A stretch of 64,000 nt of DNA. It comes from Arctopsyche grandis. Lineage: Eukaryota; Arthropoda; Insecta; Trichoptera; Hydropsychidae. Numbering within the stretch: position 1 is the stretch's first letter; each line of letters starts with the position of its first letter. Made by a program: the position numbers and the translations under genes. Of this stretch, positions 1-10,190 are shown piece by piece. The notes under the pieces are model-generated. The model ran no database searches and was not told the origin of the DNA. It saw nothing but the letters and a program-made list of their open reading frames with translations. The stretch lies in the NCBI RefSeq assembly GCF_051622035.1, contig NC_135360.1, positions 25,805,206 through 25,869,205 on the forward strand, read 5' to 3'.

Positions 1-190
1 AGATGAAGTTTCGTGATCATGGGAAAATTCTAACTCGAGATTTTGATTGATTCGAACTTAGAATCGATCATTGTTCACGTTTTAGTGATCTATAAAAAGT
101 GTATGTGTGTGTGTGTGTGTCGGTGTAGTTTAAGAATTTTTTAATCACTGCTAGTCTTATCGAATTTAAATTTAGTATCGGTTACTAAAT
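1..190. repeat. Dispersed repeat, copy 1 (also at 28408-28590)
   Basis: This stretch matches 28408-28590 over about 180 bp in the same orientation (for example GATGAAGTTT..GTGATCATG, then ACTCGAGATTT, then a TGTGTGTG-rich part). It is probably the left-truncated copy of a longer repeat. The following 190-1000 bp contains degenerate repeats of a CCGGAAGTRGT-like word (near 240, 388, 580, 690, 833 and 975, on both strands), so the unit may extend to about 1 kb. No coding capacity was recognised. Confidence 0.6.
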
Positions 191-488
191 TGCTGATCGA
201 TACGATGTTGTTTTTTATGCAAATTTTTTGTTGACCAGAAGTGGTACCTCACCTTTTTTCTCACCTCATCCAAGTTTTTGGATTCAATTATCTCCTAAGC
301 CACTCAACGGATCAGACTGAAAATTTTCATATGTAATAGAAATCATAAATTTCTTACACTGATATTTTAAAAATATTTTTAACACAACCGGAATTAGTAT
401 TTTTATTCTAATTTTAATTCTTTTTTTTCTAATTTTATTTTATTCGAATTGAAGTTTTTTGAGTTTTTCTTCGAAACTATTCAATGTA

Positions 489-636
489 ATTATACTTGAA
501 TTTTATAGTGAAGAGCACACATATTTAAAGGGTCGAAAAAAATAGTGGAAGAAAAATCGAACAAGAGTAAACTGCCACTTCCGTTTGATAGACCCTTTAA
601 ATATGTGTGCTCTTCACTATAAAATTCAAGTATAAT
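489..636. repeat. Perfect 46-bp inverted repeat (hairpin)
   Basis: Left arm 489-534 and right arm 591-636 are exact reverse complements over 46 bp, separated by a 56-bp spacer. A transcript would form a long perfect stem. Identity this high in otherwise decayed repeat DNA suggests either a young foldback insertion or arm homogenisation. No coding capacity. Confidence 0.9.
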
Positions 637-2204
637 CTTTATATCAATGTGATGAAAATATAAAATAATTATTACTTTTAATAAACCGAAAGTGAGATTT
701 TTTCCTCTATAAAAGTCAAATGTTGTGACCACACGATTTTTTCCACATACTCAATATATCGAGCTGAAATTTTATATTTGTATTCTTTATGTACTAACTT
801 AGAGTCGATATAGTTTTGGTGGGCATTCATAAACCGGAAGTAGTAATTTTTTTAAAACAATATTTCATTATTTTATTTTGACCTTTCAAGCTAATTTTAT
901 CTTCTTAATATTTTATGCTTATAATATTTATGGTGATATAAAGTAATAAAAAAACAATTTAAACAAAATCCGACAATCGGAAGTAGATCATTTGTTATGT
1001 GCGTGTTAAACTAGCACTTGACAATGCTCTCATCGCCGGTATGTGTTAATGTGTGTATGCGTCATTATCGAATTTTGTTTTTAATACATCTTATATTCCT
1101 CAAATACATACATACATAGATTAAGTCATGCGTTGTTCACATCCAACATTTTTTTCCCATATCGTATTTTAATTACCTACATAAATATGTATGTACATTT
1201 ATGTATATATCGTGCTCTTCGATGCGTAATATTAAAACTAGGACCAATTGAATTTCAAATTAAAGAACTTTTTTCTTTGTGTGTAAAAAAAAATCTTGGA
1301 AATCTTGACCTGATTGTAACGATCTTGCTTAATAATTTGATAATAGTACGTAATAATTGTGTGGATGTAGCTTTATTTTTGACAGCATAGTTCTTATTTT
1401 CGAATGGTACATGCTATCAAATCGCGCTTATAAACAAGGTCGTACTCATTCGTACATACATACATACATATGTATGTAGGTATAGAATAGAAGGGTCCGT
1501 AGGGCCAACGCTCGAAACCTTCAATCGAGATATAGTAATAAAAATTTCATTTAAAATATGCAAATATACTTTGTAGAATCAGAAAAGTTTTCCTCGGAGG
1601 AAAATTTTATCGAGAAATCTTATTCAAATGATTAAGAAAGTTTACTACCAAATTGACAATCCCTACTATTCTTTTTGCTCTGAAATTAATTATTCGAAGA
1701 ATTCGGGCAGTTATAAAAAATAAATGTGGAGTAACAAATTATTAACGTAAATAATTATATATTTCTTTATGTTTATTAATAGAATAGCTTATTTACAACA
1801 TATAAAAAAAATTACAGGTTGAAAATCGCTTCAAAACAAGTGAAACACGACCAAAATGCAGCCAACACGTTTTTCTCCATTTTTATACATTTCGCAAATA
1901 ATTTCAATATTTCAATAAACACGTAGTAAAAATTCATAGTTTGTCCTGTTTTAATATCCTTATGATCCTTATCATCGTTTAATAAACTTTTGTACTGAGA
2001 ATATCTCTAAATATAAGAATAAAATCAAATTTCATAGAAATATCAAAATCAGCTTTTTTTTTGTCGCTCACTGTATATAACGAATTAATATAATCTATGT
2101 AGTGAATATAACAAAATGTTCGTATGTTCATATTTATTAGTATAAATAGTGGGAAAAGGAAGATTGTCCTGAGCCCATTGGTTTTGAAGACAAAACGTAC
2201 ATGT

Positions 2205-2363
2205 GAGCTGTTATATTTGAAAGTGGCATATGTCCACTGATTTTCCCAGATTCTGGACATATCGAATCAAAAGAAGTGATAACAATTTGTGAATTAAATC
2301 AAACAGAAATCCTGTTTTTTGAAGTGAAAATTGGACTTCCACTATTTTCAAATATAACGGCTC
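2205..2363. mobile_element. MITE family with GAGCYGTTATATTTG ends, copy 1
   Basis: The left end GAGCTGTTATATTTGAAAG and the right end, read in reverse GAGCCGTTATATTTGAAAA, form terminal inverted repeats. Much of the interior (CTGGACATATCGAAT, GTGATAACAATTTG, AAAATTGGACTTCC) recurs in the copy at 8826-9080. It is non-coding and of unknown superfamily. Confidence 0.7.
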
Positions 2364-2402
2364 ATTTGTACATATATACATATGTATGTACATATAGTTG
2401 TT

Positions 2403-2610
2403 ATTGCCAGCAGCATAGGCGGCGGTTGCGGTAATGCTTACCACCTAGAGGTTCCAGTTTCAAGTTCTAGGTTGACCTCGATTGAAGAGAATTTATTCGG
2501 CGTATTTCTGCAGTGCTTCAGATCAGACTTGGATATTTTTTAAGTCGATCGTTTCCATTTTTATGATTTCATTGTTGAAACGGTTCTTCGCCAATTTGAC
2601 AAAACCTACT
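2403..2610 (+). mobile_element. tRNA-derived SINE, copy 1
   Basis: It begins GCCAGCAGCATAGGCGGC with a decayed tRNA-like head. It continues with the shared tail found in all five copies: GACCTCGATTGAAGAGAAT, GACTTGGATATT, TCGATCGTTTCC, then TTTCATTGTTGAAACGGTTC. No intact box B is visible in this copy. Confidence 0.65.
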
Positions 2611-2646
2611 ATTTGTCACCACTATCCGAATATGATTTCAAATTTA

Positions 2647-2896
2647 TCTTATATATAAAACCGAAACGACGTCTGTAACTCGTTTATGATTGGCTGTCGT
2701 CAAAGTCGTTTCTGATTGGCCGGATTGGTCAAAGACGTTTGTGATTGGTCGGATTGATCAAAGACGTTCGGTCGGTCATTGAATAATATTCCTTTTTTGC
2801 GATTCAAATAAATTTAATAAGAAAACAAATGAAGATTTTTTTCATGATTTTCATTTCATTTCCATTTACCGAGCGAAACCGGGTAGCACCATAAGT
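2647..2896 (+). mobile_element. Possible Helitron-like remnant
   Basis: It starts TCTTATATATAAAACCG directly after an A, the usual look of insect Helitron 5' ends. Degenerate tandem units of GATTGGTCGGATTGGTCAAA follow (2688-2775). It ends near CCGAGCGAAACCGGGTAG, resembling Helitron 3' termini, but no terminal CTAG is present. Assignment rests on end resemblance only. Confidence 0.35.
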
Positions 2897-2912
2897 AATC
2901 TATAAATGTATA

Positions 2913-3200
2913 TATGTTACAGTGAAAATATATTTTCACCAATTCAAGAAGTGAAAATGTATCAAACAATGAATTTCCAACGTTCAACTCTATAAATTTA
3001 ACTCTAACAATCCAATCTTAAATTAATAGGGCCAACCCTTACTAAACCTAACCTATCCTAACTCTTAAATAATACTGACCCTAACAATCTAATCTTAAAT
3101 GAATAAAACCAACTCTGAAAATGTAACTAATCATGATTTCACTGAAACGTCAGTGAAAATATATTTTCACTTGAAATATAATTTCACTGTGACATATGTA
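2913..3200. mobile_element. Inverted-repeat element with CAGTGAAAATATATTTTCAC ends
   Basis: Both ends carry CAGTGAAA-type sequence pointing inward (2920 and the complement ending at 3190). An 18-bp perfect palindrome GTGAAAATATATTTTCAC occurs at 2922-2939 and again at 3153-3170. The interior contains an imperfect direct duplication (CTAACAATCYAATCTTAAAT at about 3005 and 3081). Non-coding, MITE-like. Confidence 0.55.
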
Positions 3201-4252
3201 TACATATGTACAAATTTAATACCATATGTATTTGCAAACCCGTATTGGCATCATGTTCAAATATAATTTTTGTAAATAATTAAATATGGGGATTTTATAC
3301 ACAATGAATACAATCAATATTGATATCTTAATTACGATAAAATCGTTCATTTATATAAACTCAAGATTTACCTGCAAGGTAAAAATTTTCACGATCATAC
3401 ACAATGGAATCGGGAAATTTGTTTTGTAATGCGCCATTTCAACTAAGCATTTCGTCGCTGAAAGACTTATAGGTATATACATATGTGTATGTATTTAGAT
3501 TAAAAATAGCATCATTGTACACAGATGTGAATTGAATTGATAGCTAAAACTCGTTTGTCATTCTTATTCAAAACAAAAGTTTCAATCACGTTACACCTTT
3601 GTCTTTGTCCACTTACTACTAGCTAACACTTGTATGTCACAATGAATAAATAAAGTGAAAAGTTATTATAACCTCAAATTCAACCGCTGTTTTACGCATT
3701 CCATTTCCTGTATGGGTAGATCTAATTTTTAAATATTTTACACATTTTACGAGTCGTTTTGCGGTCATCAAACGGTATAATTTCCCAGAAGCGGCGATAC
3801 AATAAAAAAACACGTCATCGCTTCGCCACAACTATCAGAATTCGGACAGTGCGTTTCTGCTCAGTGTTGTTATTGTTGATATAATAAAAAATGGACGCGC
3901 AGAAAGTTACCGAACCGGTTATTCTTTTTCCGTTCCGTAATACGAATATATACGATCGAAAGTGAACGTTTTCATTATTTATTTTGGCCAGGTCGTCGGC
4001 TACCATTCGTGGCATTGGCATTAACAATGGACAACTTCAATCTCGTAACACTCGTGTAAAAGCTGCATGTCTGCATCTCGGATGTATGCCTTTCCGTACG
4101 AGCATTACCATCGTGAACTTACGGTTCGCGTTAGTTGGATCACTGCCCAAAAACCCAAAAATTAATTGATAAACTGAAAAATTATCTTTACCAATCGTAA
4201 TAAATGATACTTAGATGTTATGTATCCTCAAAAATAGAAGTAAATATTATTA

Positions 4253-4421
4253 ACCAGCAGAATAGACTAGTGGTTAGCATATAGCTTTGGATTAAGTGTT
4301 CATGGGTTCAAATCCCACTGGTTTCTGTTGGCCAAATCTTGGATTTGTGACTCCAGGTCGATCGTTTCTTATCAGAGTTTACCAATTTATATTATTTTCG
4401 TTGAAACGGTTCGAACAAAAT
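4253..4421 (+). mobile_element. tRNA-derived SINE, copy 2
   Basis: The tRNA-like head has a box A-like TAGTGGTTAGC (4267-4277) and a box B-like GGTTCAAATCC (4305-4315). The family tail follows (CTTGGATTTGTGACTCCAGG, TCGATCGTTTC, GTTGAAACGGTTC). It directly abuts the inverted Tc1 fragment at 4422. It is a SINE head rather than a tRNA gene: there is no cloverleaf 3' half or discriminator. Confidence 0.75.
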
Positions 4422-4647
4422 TAGGGCGTCTATTAGAAAAATAAAACAAAATCTGGAGACTGATTGCGACTCCACACTCAAGCGGCGAGCTAATAGTGGT
4501 ACTAAAAAAAAATTTGGCCCTCGTGTGGATCGAAAAATCGCCAGGCTTGTTCCCAAGAATCGATTTATTACAAAAAAAAATATCCAACAACAATTAAAGG
4601 ACGAAAACGTGAAATATCTACGTCAACAGTACGACTTCGTTTGGTCA
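4422..4647 (+). mobile_element. Tc1-like transposon fragment, inverted duplicate
   Basis: About 225 bp that is nearly identical to the reverse complement of 4842-5067. I see only a few differences, mainly in an A-run and two bases near the left end. It encodes part of the Tc1 N-terminal DNA-binding region (reads RASIRKIKQNLETDC on this strand) and has no start or catalytic part. Together with the - strand copy it makes a large foldback with about a 195-bp spacer. Confidence 0.85.
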
Positions 4648-4712
4648 CATATTAATCACATATTAATGATTTTGTAAATTTAGTCTAATTTCATAATTAT
4701 TTTTTTTTCATA

Positions 4713-5577
4713 TTAAATTAACAGTTTCCAATCATTCAGAGAGAAATGTTGATGCTGTCTGGCCCAATTTAAACGAGATTTTCGCATTATTTTGGTCAAC
4801 ATTGGCTTCTTTGCAGGTAGCCGTACTTTCAATCCAGCTTGGACCAAACGACGTCGTATTGTTGACGTAGATATTTCACGTTTTCGTCCTTTAATTGTTG
4901 TTGAATTTTTTTTTTTTGTAATAAATCGATTCTTGGGAACAAGCCTGGCGATTTTTCGATCCACACGAGGGCCAAATTTTTTTTTAGTACCACTATTAGC
5001 TCGCCGCTTGAGTGTGGAGTCGCAATCAGTCTCCAGATTTTGTTTTATTTTTCTAATAGACGCCCTACTAACACCCTCCATTGTCGCGATTTTGTTTTGA
5101 GAAAACTTTCCTGTATTTAATAATGATGTAATGCTTGCAATTTTTTCTTTAGAAAGATCTGATTTTCTACCCATCTAAAAAAATCCAATAAAAGTTTTAC
5201 AAGCAATTTAAATCATAAAACAAAGTAAAATTTCGAGATATTAAATACCAACTTACCTTAGAAATATGATAAAGTTGCAGTAAAAGAGAAAAAAACACAG
5301 TGCTTTTCACAAAATAATGAATGATTTTAACGGAAACGCACGTCAATATTGAACAAAATTCAGACGCAAACCGATTTCAAACATCTTTCTTTTGTTTTTG
5401 AAGACCTTTTGAGGGATAATCCACCGATATTTTTTGCTAGTGAATAGAGTTGCATTTAAGGATTTGATCACAAAAAAAATGAGGCCAAAAGCTCCCATAA
5501 TGAGTTATTTACGACCGTGACAAATTTACCCAAACGCATCTCGAGAGGGGTGGCGTAATATTCTGGTCAGGGACTGT
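4713..5577 (-). pseudogene. Tc1/mariner-type transposase, truncated
   Basis: The open frame 4713-5174 encodes 153 residues starting MGRKSDLSKEKIASI, typical of the paired-like helix-turn-helix of Tc1 transposases. It runs through ISTSTIRRRL and LNWARQHQHFSLNDWK, where family members proceed into the DDE catalytic core. Here the frame stops after about 3 further residues and no DDE/D region follows, so the protein would be inactive. Upstream on this strand the element extends to a probable terminal repeat at about 5540-5577, reading ACAGTCCCTGACCAGAATAT with the TA target dinucleotides alongside. The other terminal repeat was not found, so the 3' half of the element is missing. Family assignment is firm; activity is excluded by the truncation. 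Confidence 0.85.
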
Positions 5578-6850
5578 ATATATATTACGAAACACGCGCA
5601 GATATAAATCACCTAGAAAATCTGTTCGAATCGTCGAAAAATCGGTAATTTTCCGACGCAATGAATAGCTTTCCGTGTATATATCGGTAACTACTCGTTA
5701 GTTACAATTAAACACTATTTGTATTCATGTGATTGGTTTCGCATGCAAGTTGCATTATTCTACAGTTACATACATATGTAGTTGTTATAAAACGTGATTA
5801 ATGGTAAAAGCTCCTTCTCGAAGTTTTCACATTAACCTCTGAATCCGAAATAACTCGTCCCGAAATAAATATATCGTAATAAAACGTATTTCGCTGTGGA
5901 AAAAAAAGCTTCGTGAAAATGCGTTACCCTTTTAATACGATTCTGACAAAGATTAACCTTTTCGCGAAATCTTTGACACGTCGATTTTATCGCTAAGTTT
6001 TTCCGATATTTTTTTTTCTTCGAGGCGAGTGAAAATTGCCCTGGCCTTCAAACAGTTTCCCGCATCAATCAATGGGATGATTAAAAATCAGCTTTTCAGA
6101 AAGTCGTCAATCATCTTTCGCTCGCTTTTTGTCCCTCACCAGACAATAGAATCGGTTCATTTTTGTATATGTATAATTTCACATTCACCGCACGCTTCAT
6201 AATTTACAATTTCTATAGAAATAATAACAAATGGCATTTCTTTCGTCACACAAGACACAACCTCAAACGTGTCATGACTTTTACGACACTCAGTCTCTCG
6301 AGAGACTCTTTGTCTTCGCTCTCCTCTTCTGCGTAGAGAAAATCGGTATATGTATGTATGCTCTTATGTCAAAAATGAAACCATGCGAAAAGTCACGACC
6401 CACTAAAATAAAAGTTAATTACATATTTTTGAATCACAGTTCATACTGAAACCATTAAAAAGAGAAAACGAAGATGCATTCATTCGTACACAATATCGTA
6501 GGCGGTTTAATATTATCTAAATCTTGGCAATCGATCATCGTTGAACGTATCGATATGATGAAACTTATGCTCCAAATTAATTACATTCATAATAAATTTG
6601 TTACGCCTAGGCCACACAAAGTGAAAAACATATTTATAAATGTGTTGATACGAAATTTATTACCTTACATGTGTATGAAGTATAATAACTAACCATTTAA
6701 ACATTTGTAGCTTACGTTTAGGCTTTCGCTATATATGTAGAATTAAAGTCATGTGAAATTGGTAGTTACACCATTCAATATGTTACTCAAGATCTGGAAA
6801 AATAAGCGTAATATTATATCTAGTTGAAATTATACATATATAAAAGTCAA
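5578..6850. other. Intergenic, nothing recognised
   Basis: AT-rich sequence without a supportable gene. Short open frames at 6231-6449 and 6474-6692 (+) have AT-driven composition and no recognisable domain or splice context. Confidence 0.5.
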
Positions 6851-7037
6851 AACCAGCAACATAGATCAATGGTTAGCCTGTAATGCTTTCAATTGTGTGG
6901 TCACGGGTTATATCCCAGGCTTTGCTGCTGGCCAGACCTTGGATATGTGACTCCAAGATCGACCGTTTCCTTTCAGAGTTTGCCAATTTATCTGATTCCA
7001 TTGGAAACGGTTCCAAAAAATTGGCAATCCTTTCTTA
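6851..7037 (+). mobile_element. tRNA-derived SINE, copy 3
   Basis: It begins AACCAGCAACATAGATCAAT with a box A-like ATGGTTAGCCTG and a decayed box B (GGGTTATATCCC). The family tail follows (CTTGGATATGTGACTCCAAG, CGACCGTTTCCTTTCAGAG, TTGGAAACGGTTCC). Same subtype as the copy at 4253. Confidence 0.75.
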
Positions 7038-8250
7038 CAGAATTGAGCCTGCAGCATATCAAAATTTGTTGATAGTTAAAATGTTGCAAAATTTTTTCCA
7101 TAGATACCTCTATGATTGTTAATCGATGTTTATAATTGGCCTTGAATAATACTTACAATACTTATGTACAATGTATGATCATAGATGTCGTATGAAATCA
7201 AAATGGGTGGAATACCTGTATAAATAAATAAAGAAATAAAAATTGGTCGGTTTTTTTTCAATAAACGGTCAGTAAGTATTATGAAAATTTTGTGATAATA
7301 GTATACTATATACATAGATAAAAATGAACAGTCGGTAAACCGCTTATTGTTTCAAGTATTTTTTGATTAGCAGAAAATAGTCGAGCGTCAGTGACCGATT
7401 TATATATTTTCTGACTAAATCAAATGAAGTTACTGACCAGATAAATACAGGCCAATATAAAATAATTATGTTTAAAAGACTTCGATTGTGTTTTAAGTCT
7501 ATCGAACAAATCAGTTGGGCAATTTATCATAGCAACAAACTACATAGTAAATAAATGGATAGCTGCTATTTCATGGATTTTTATTAACTGCGTTCTATTT
7601 TTTTCTCAGCATGATTAAAATTGCATTTGACAAATTTTTTATTCATTAAAAAAATCCTAACCAAAATTGCTACGATATAACGTCGATATACATATATATA
7701 CGTCGACAGCTACCTCTATGATAGACCAATTGTCTCGTACATACATACATGGGCCTTGTTCCTTTTAATGTACAATGCATCATATCTGTCAAAATGAGGC
7801 AAACAGATCTGTCAAATTCTGTCGATATGAACTATGTACATACATATATCATTCATTGCCAAATTCAATAAACATTTACTTCTAATGGTAAAACCAGAGA
7901 AACAAAACAATTTTTAAAACACTCATTACTCATCCAATAATAATAACATTGTTGTTGCATACATGTATTGGGAAATTAAAAGACAAACAACTACAAATAT
8001 TTCGAAAATTTATTGTAGCAACTATTCACCTCTATATATATGTATATACATACATATGTAGGAACAATTACATGTATTCCTGTTGTTATGTGTAAAACTC
8101 ATTTTATCTGCGCTCACTGTACTTCAGATGGTGTATCATGTTTGTTGTGATCATACACTTTGAGATAGATGACTTGTAGATGACTTATAACTTGCATATA
8201 AAAGTGTTGCACTTGCTTTATGGTAACGGCTCTTCGGCGATTGCATAAAA
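7038..8250. other. Intergenic, nothing recognised
   Basis: AT-rich DNA with many ACATACATATGTATGT microsatellite-like words, a motif spread across the whole window. No gene, repeat end or hairpin of note was found. Confidence 0.5.
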
Positions 8251-8254
8251 TTAC

Positions 8255-8524
8255 AACAAATCGAGCTCACAATCCTTTGAAAATTTTCGCAATATCTGCC
8301 AGTCAGCAGTGGCTCACTTGCAATTACGTTGCACCGCAGCGGTTTGTGCAAGATGCAGTTGCAGAAGGCATCAGGCTAACTGGTTTTATTTGTGTCAGCA
8401 GTTTGTACGCACTCGTACATTCTCATGTGAGACGTATTGTATAATTTTGGATTATTTATCATTTCCAGATTCGACTTTCGAGAGATTTAAAAAGTTACAA
8501 CGTCTCTTACTCAACGACTGTGAG
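8255..8524 (+). other. Exon-like cysteine-rich open stretch, unrecognised
   Basis: One frame stays open from an upstream stop near 8250 to a good donor (GAG|GTAAAT, 8525), in DNA clearly richer in G+C than its surroundings. The peptide includes LRCTAAVCARCSCRRH, then YLCQQFVRTRTFSCETYC, then STFERFKKLQRLLLNDCE. The last part has the spacing of a leucine-rich repeat (F..F..L..L.L..C) preceded by a Cys-rich flank, as in Toll-like receptors, but this is a weak match. An acceptor TTATCATTTCCAG at 8468 would give a shorter exon, 8469-8524. No partner exon was identified, so this may be an exon of an unrecognised + strand gene or chance. Confidence 0.3.
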
Positions 8525-8825
8525 GTAAATTTTTTTTTTTTATTATTTTACATTGTTTGGTTGAGTAGTGCTTAATGGATTGATTTGATTCGTGGTTAAC
8601 CTTTATCGTTTCATCAGTGGAATTTACCCATATGTGAATTTGTGAGAAGTGCTTGGATTATTATTACAATTACACATGCAATTATACATAACTGGTTAAC
8701 GATAACATTAATATTCGAATAATTGCCAACGTCGATAACATAATTAGACATTTTTCACAGTTCAGTGCAAATAAACAAGACTGAGACTGTCAATATAATT
8801 ATGGTTTATTTTTTTGTATGCATAT

Positions 8826-9080
8826 GAGCCGTTATATTTGTAAGTGGAGTAGGTCCACTTTCCTTCATTTCGAGAAATATATCTCAAAACATTAAATATA
8901 ATGTTTTGTGTTTTACAATATTTAAAAATACTGGTGGCTTGTAATAAGTTAATTCTTTTTTTCCGAGATTCTGGACATATCGAATAAAAAGTAGTGATAA
9001 CAATTTGAGAATTGAATCAAACCGAAATGGTGTGTTTGGAACTGAAAATTGGACTTCCGCCACTTTCAAATATAGCGGCT
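8826..9080. mobile_element. MITE family with GAGCYGTTATATTTG ends, copy 2
   Basis: The left end GAGCCGTTATATTTGTAAG pairs with the right end ACTTTCAAATATAGCGGCT. It shares most of its interior with 2205-2363 but carries about 95 extra bases near the left end (around 8860-8965). Confidence 0.7.
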
Positions 9081-9095
9081 TATATGTATGTAGTC

Positions 9096-9244
9096 CAGTG
9101 GCGTGCGGTCTTTTTGTCGGACAGCCTTACTTAATGTGCGCGAACAGGATACAAGAGGAACAGGCTATTCCCCTTGTATCCTGCTCGCATACATTAAGTA
9201 AGGCTGTACGACAAAAAGAGAGAGAATTTCACCGCACGCCACTG
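9096..9244. mobile_element. Foldback MITE, CAGTGGCGTGCGGT ends, copy 1
   Basis: Terminal inverted repeats are CAGTGGCGTGCGGT (9096) and ACCGCACGCCACTG (ending 9244). The inverted symmetry continues inward over nearly the whole element: GACAGCCTTACTTAATGTG pairs with CATTAAGTAAGGCTGTAC, and AGGATACAAG with CTTGTATCCT. The CAGTGGCG start is typical of hAT-type non-autonomous elements. No convincing 8-bp target duplication is seen here. A second copy lies at 19087-19250. Confidence 0.8.
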
Positions 9245-9258
9245 AATTATGTACATAT

Positions 9259-9790
9259 TATGATTTCTGATTTCCCGGACTTTTTCAATTCCCGGGACAT
9301 GGATCGGAGCTTGGGATCGTTCCCGAGATTCCTGGGATCCTAGGACATAAATATGATGTAAAAATTTAATTTATTTTTTATTAATAGAACAGAATATAAA
9401 AAAGTGAACAGAACTGGAAAAAATTTAATTATAAAATTAAATTTGGTTGAAATAAAATTGTTTCGTAAGAATATTAAGATATTTAAATGAAAATCCGAAA
9501 ACCTACTTCTAGATATGGCACAAGTATTTTCAGCAATTGAAAAAAATCTTTCAATTTTCGGAGTTTGTTTTAAAATCAAATACAATTGTATCATATTCAT
9601 CAGAAACTAAAACAGTTTCTTCCATCGTGGAATCGTCAATACTAAAATGATACAGTTGCTTCATAATCGTTTCATCGTAGGATATTAATTCGCCTTTATT
9701 AGAACGTGTTGCTTGAAATATTTTCCCCGGGATTTAAAATTAGAATTCCCGGGAATTTCTGTCCCGGGTTGATCCGAGCAGAAACCCTAG
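9259..9790 (-). pseudogene. hAT transposase C-terminal remnant
   Basis: Read on the - strand, about 9445-9560 encodes ERFFSIAENTCAISRSRFSD followed by LNILIFLRNNF. This fits the C-terminal dimerisation (hAT_C) segment of hAT transposases, whose usual form is ERxFSxAG..xxxxRxRLxxxxxxxLxFLxxN. Just upstream on the same strand a different frame reads SYDETIMKQLYHFSIDD and VSDEYDTIVFDFKTNSEN, so at least one frameshift separates the parts. Flanking GTCCCGGG-rich ends (9285-9345 and 9725-9785, the latter ending GAGCAGAAACCCTAG) look like the element's subterminal regions. The catalytic part is absent, so this is a dead fragment. Confidence 0.7.
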
Positions 9791-9805
9791 TACATACAAA
9801 CATAT

Positions 9806-10190
9806 TGTTGCGTAGGGGTGGGTGGAGGATCCAAGTAAAAGGCCAACAGTCGTTTCACAGCATTTATTGATGATTAAGGAGATACACGCACTGGCAGTGC
9901 TCAGTCCAGAATGACATGATATCGCCTACGTACCGCCTTATAAAGGGTAGATCTCTCAGGACGCCTAATCTGTTTACCTGTTGTATAGTCACGTATTCGG
10001 ATATGTATTTCCACGACATTGGGTCTCCCCGTACCGATTCTGAGAAATAACTAATAACGGTCATTGTTTAGCCTTATTGCACTTAGAGTCCAGATATAAT
10101 CCTTGGAAGTAAGTGCGAGCACTTAGTTAACCCGATAACAGATATCCGTTGGTTTAAGTGCAATTCGCTCAATCCGCGGCGTACGTAACA
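9806..10190. mobile_element. Solo LTR, gypsy-type
   Basis: The sequence starts TGTTGCGTA and ends TACGTAACA, a TG...CA LTR with inverted termini. It is flanked on both sides by ATAT, consistent with a 4-bp target duplication as made by gypsy/Ty3 integrases. An internal TTATAAAGGG at about 9941 could be its TATA box. No internal retrotransposon sequence remains, so this is a recombination relic. Confidence 0.75.

Noticed and set aside
3815..4169. Overlapping 61-70 codon frames on both strands near 4 kb
   Set aside because: The region is richer in G+C, but neither frame shows a family, a splice context or a convincing start.
4260..4330. tRNA gene candidate with box A and box B
   Set aside because: The promoter boxes belong to SINE heads; no cloverleaf with paired acceptor stem is present in any copy.
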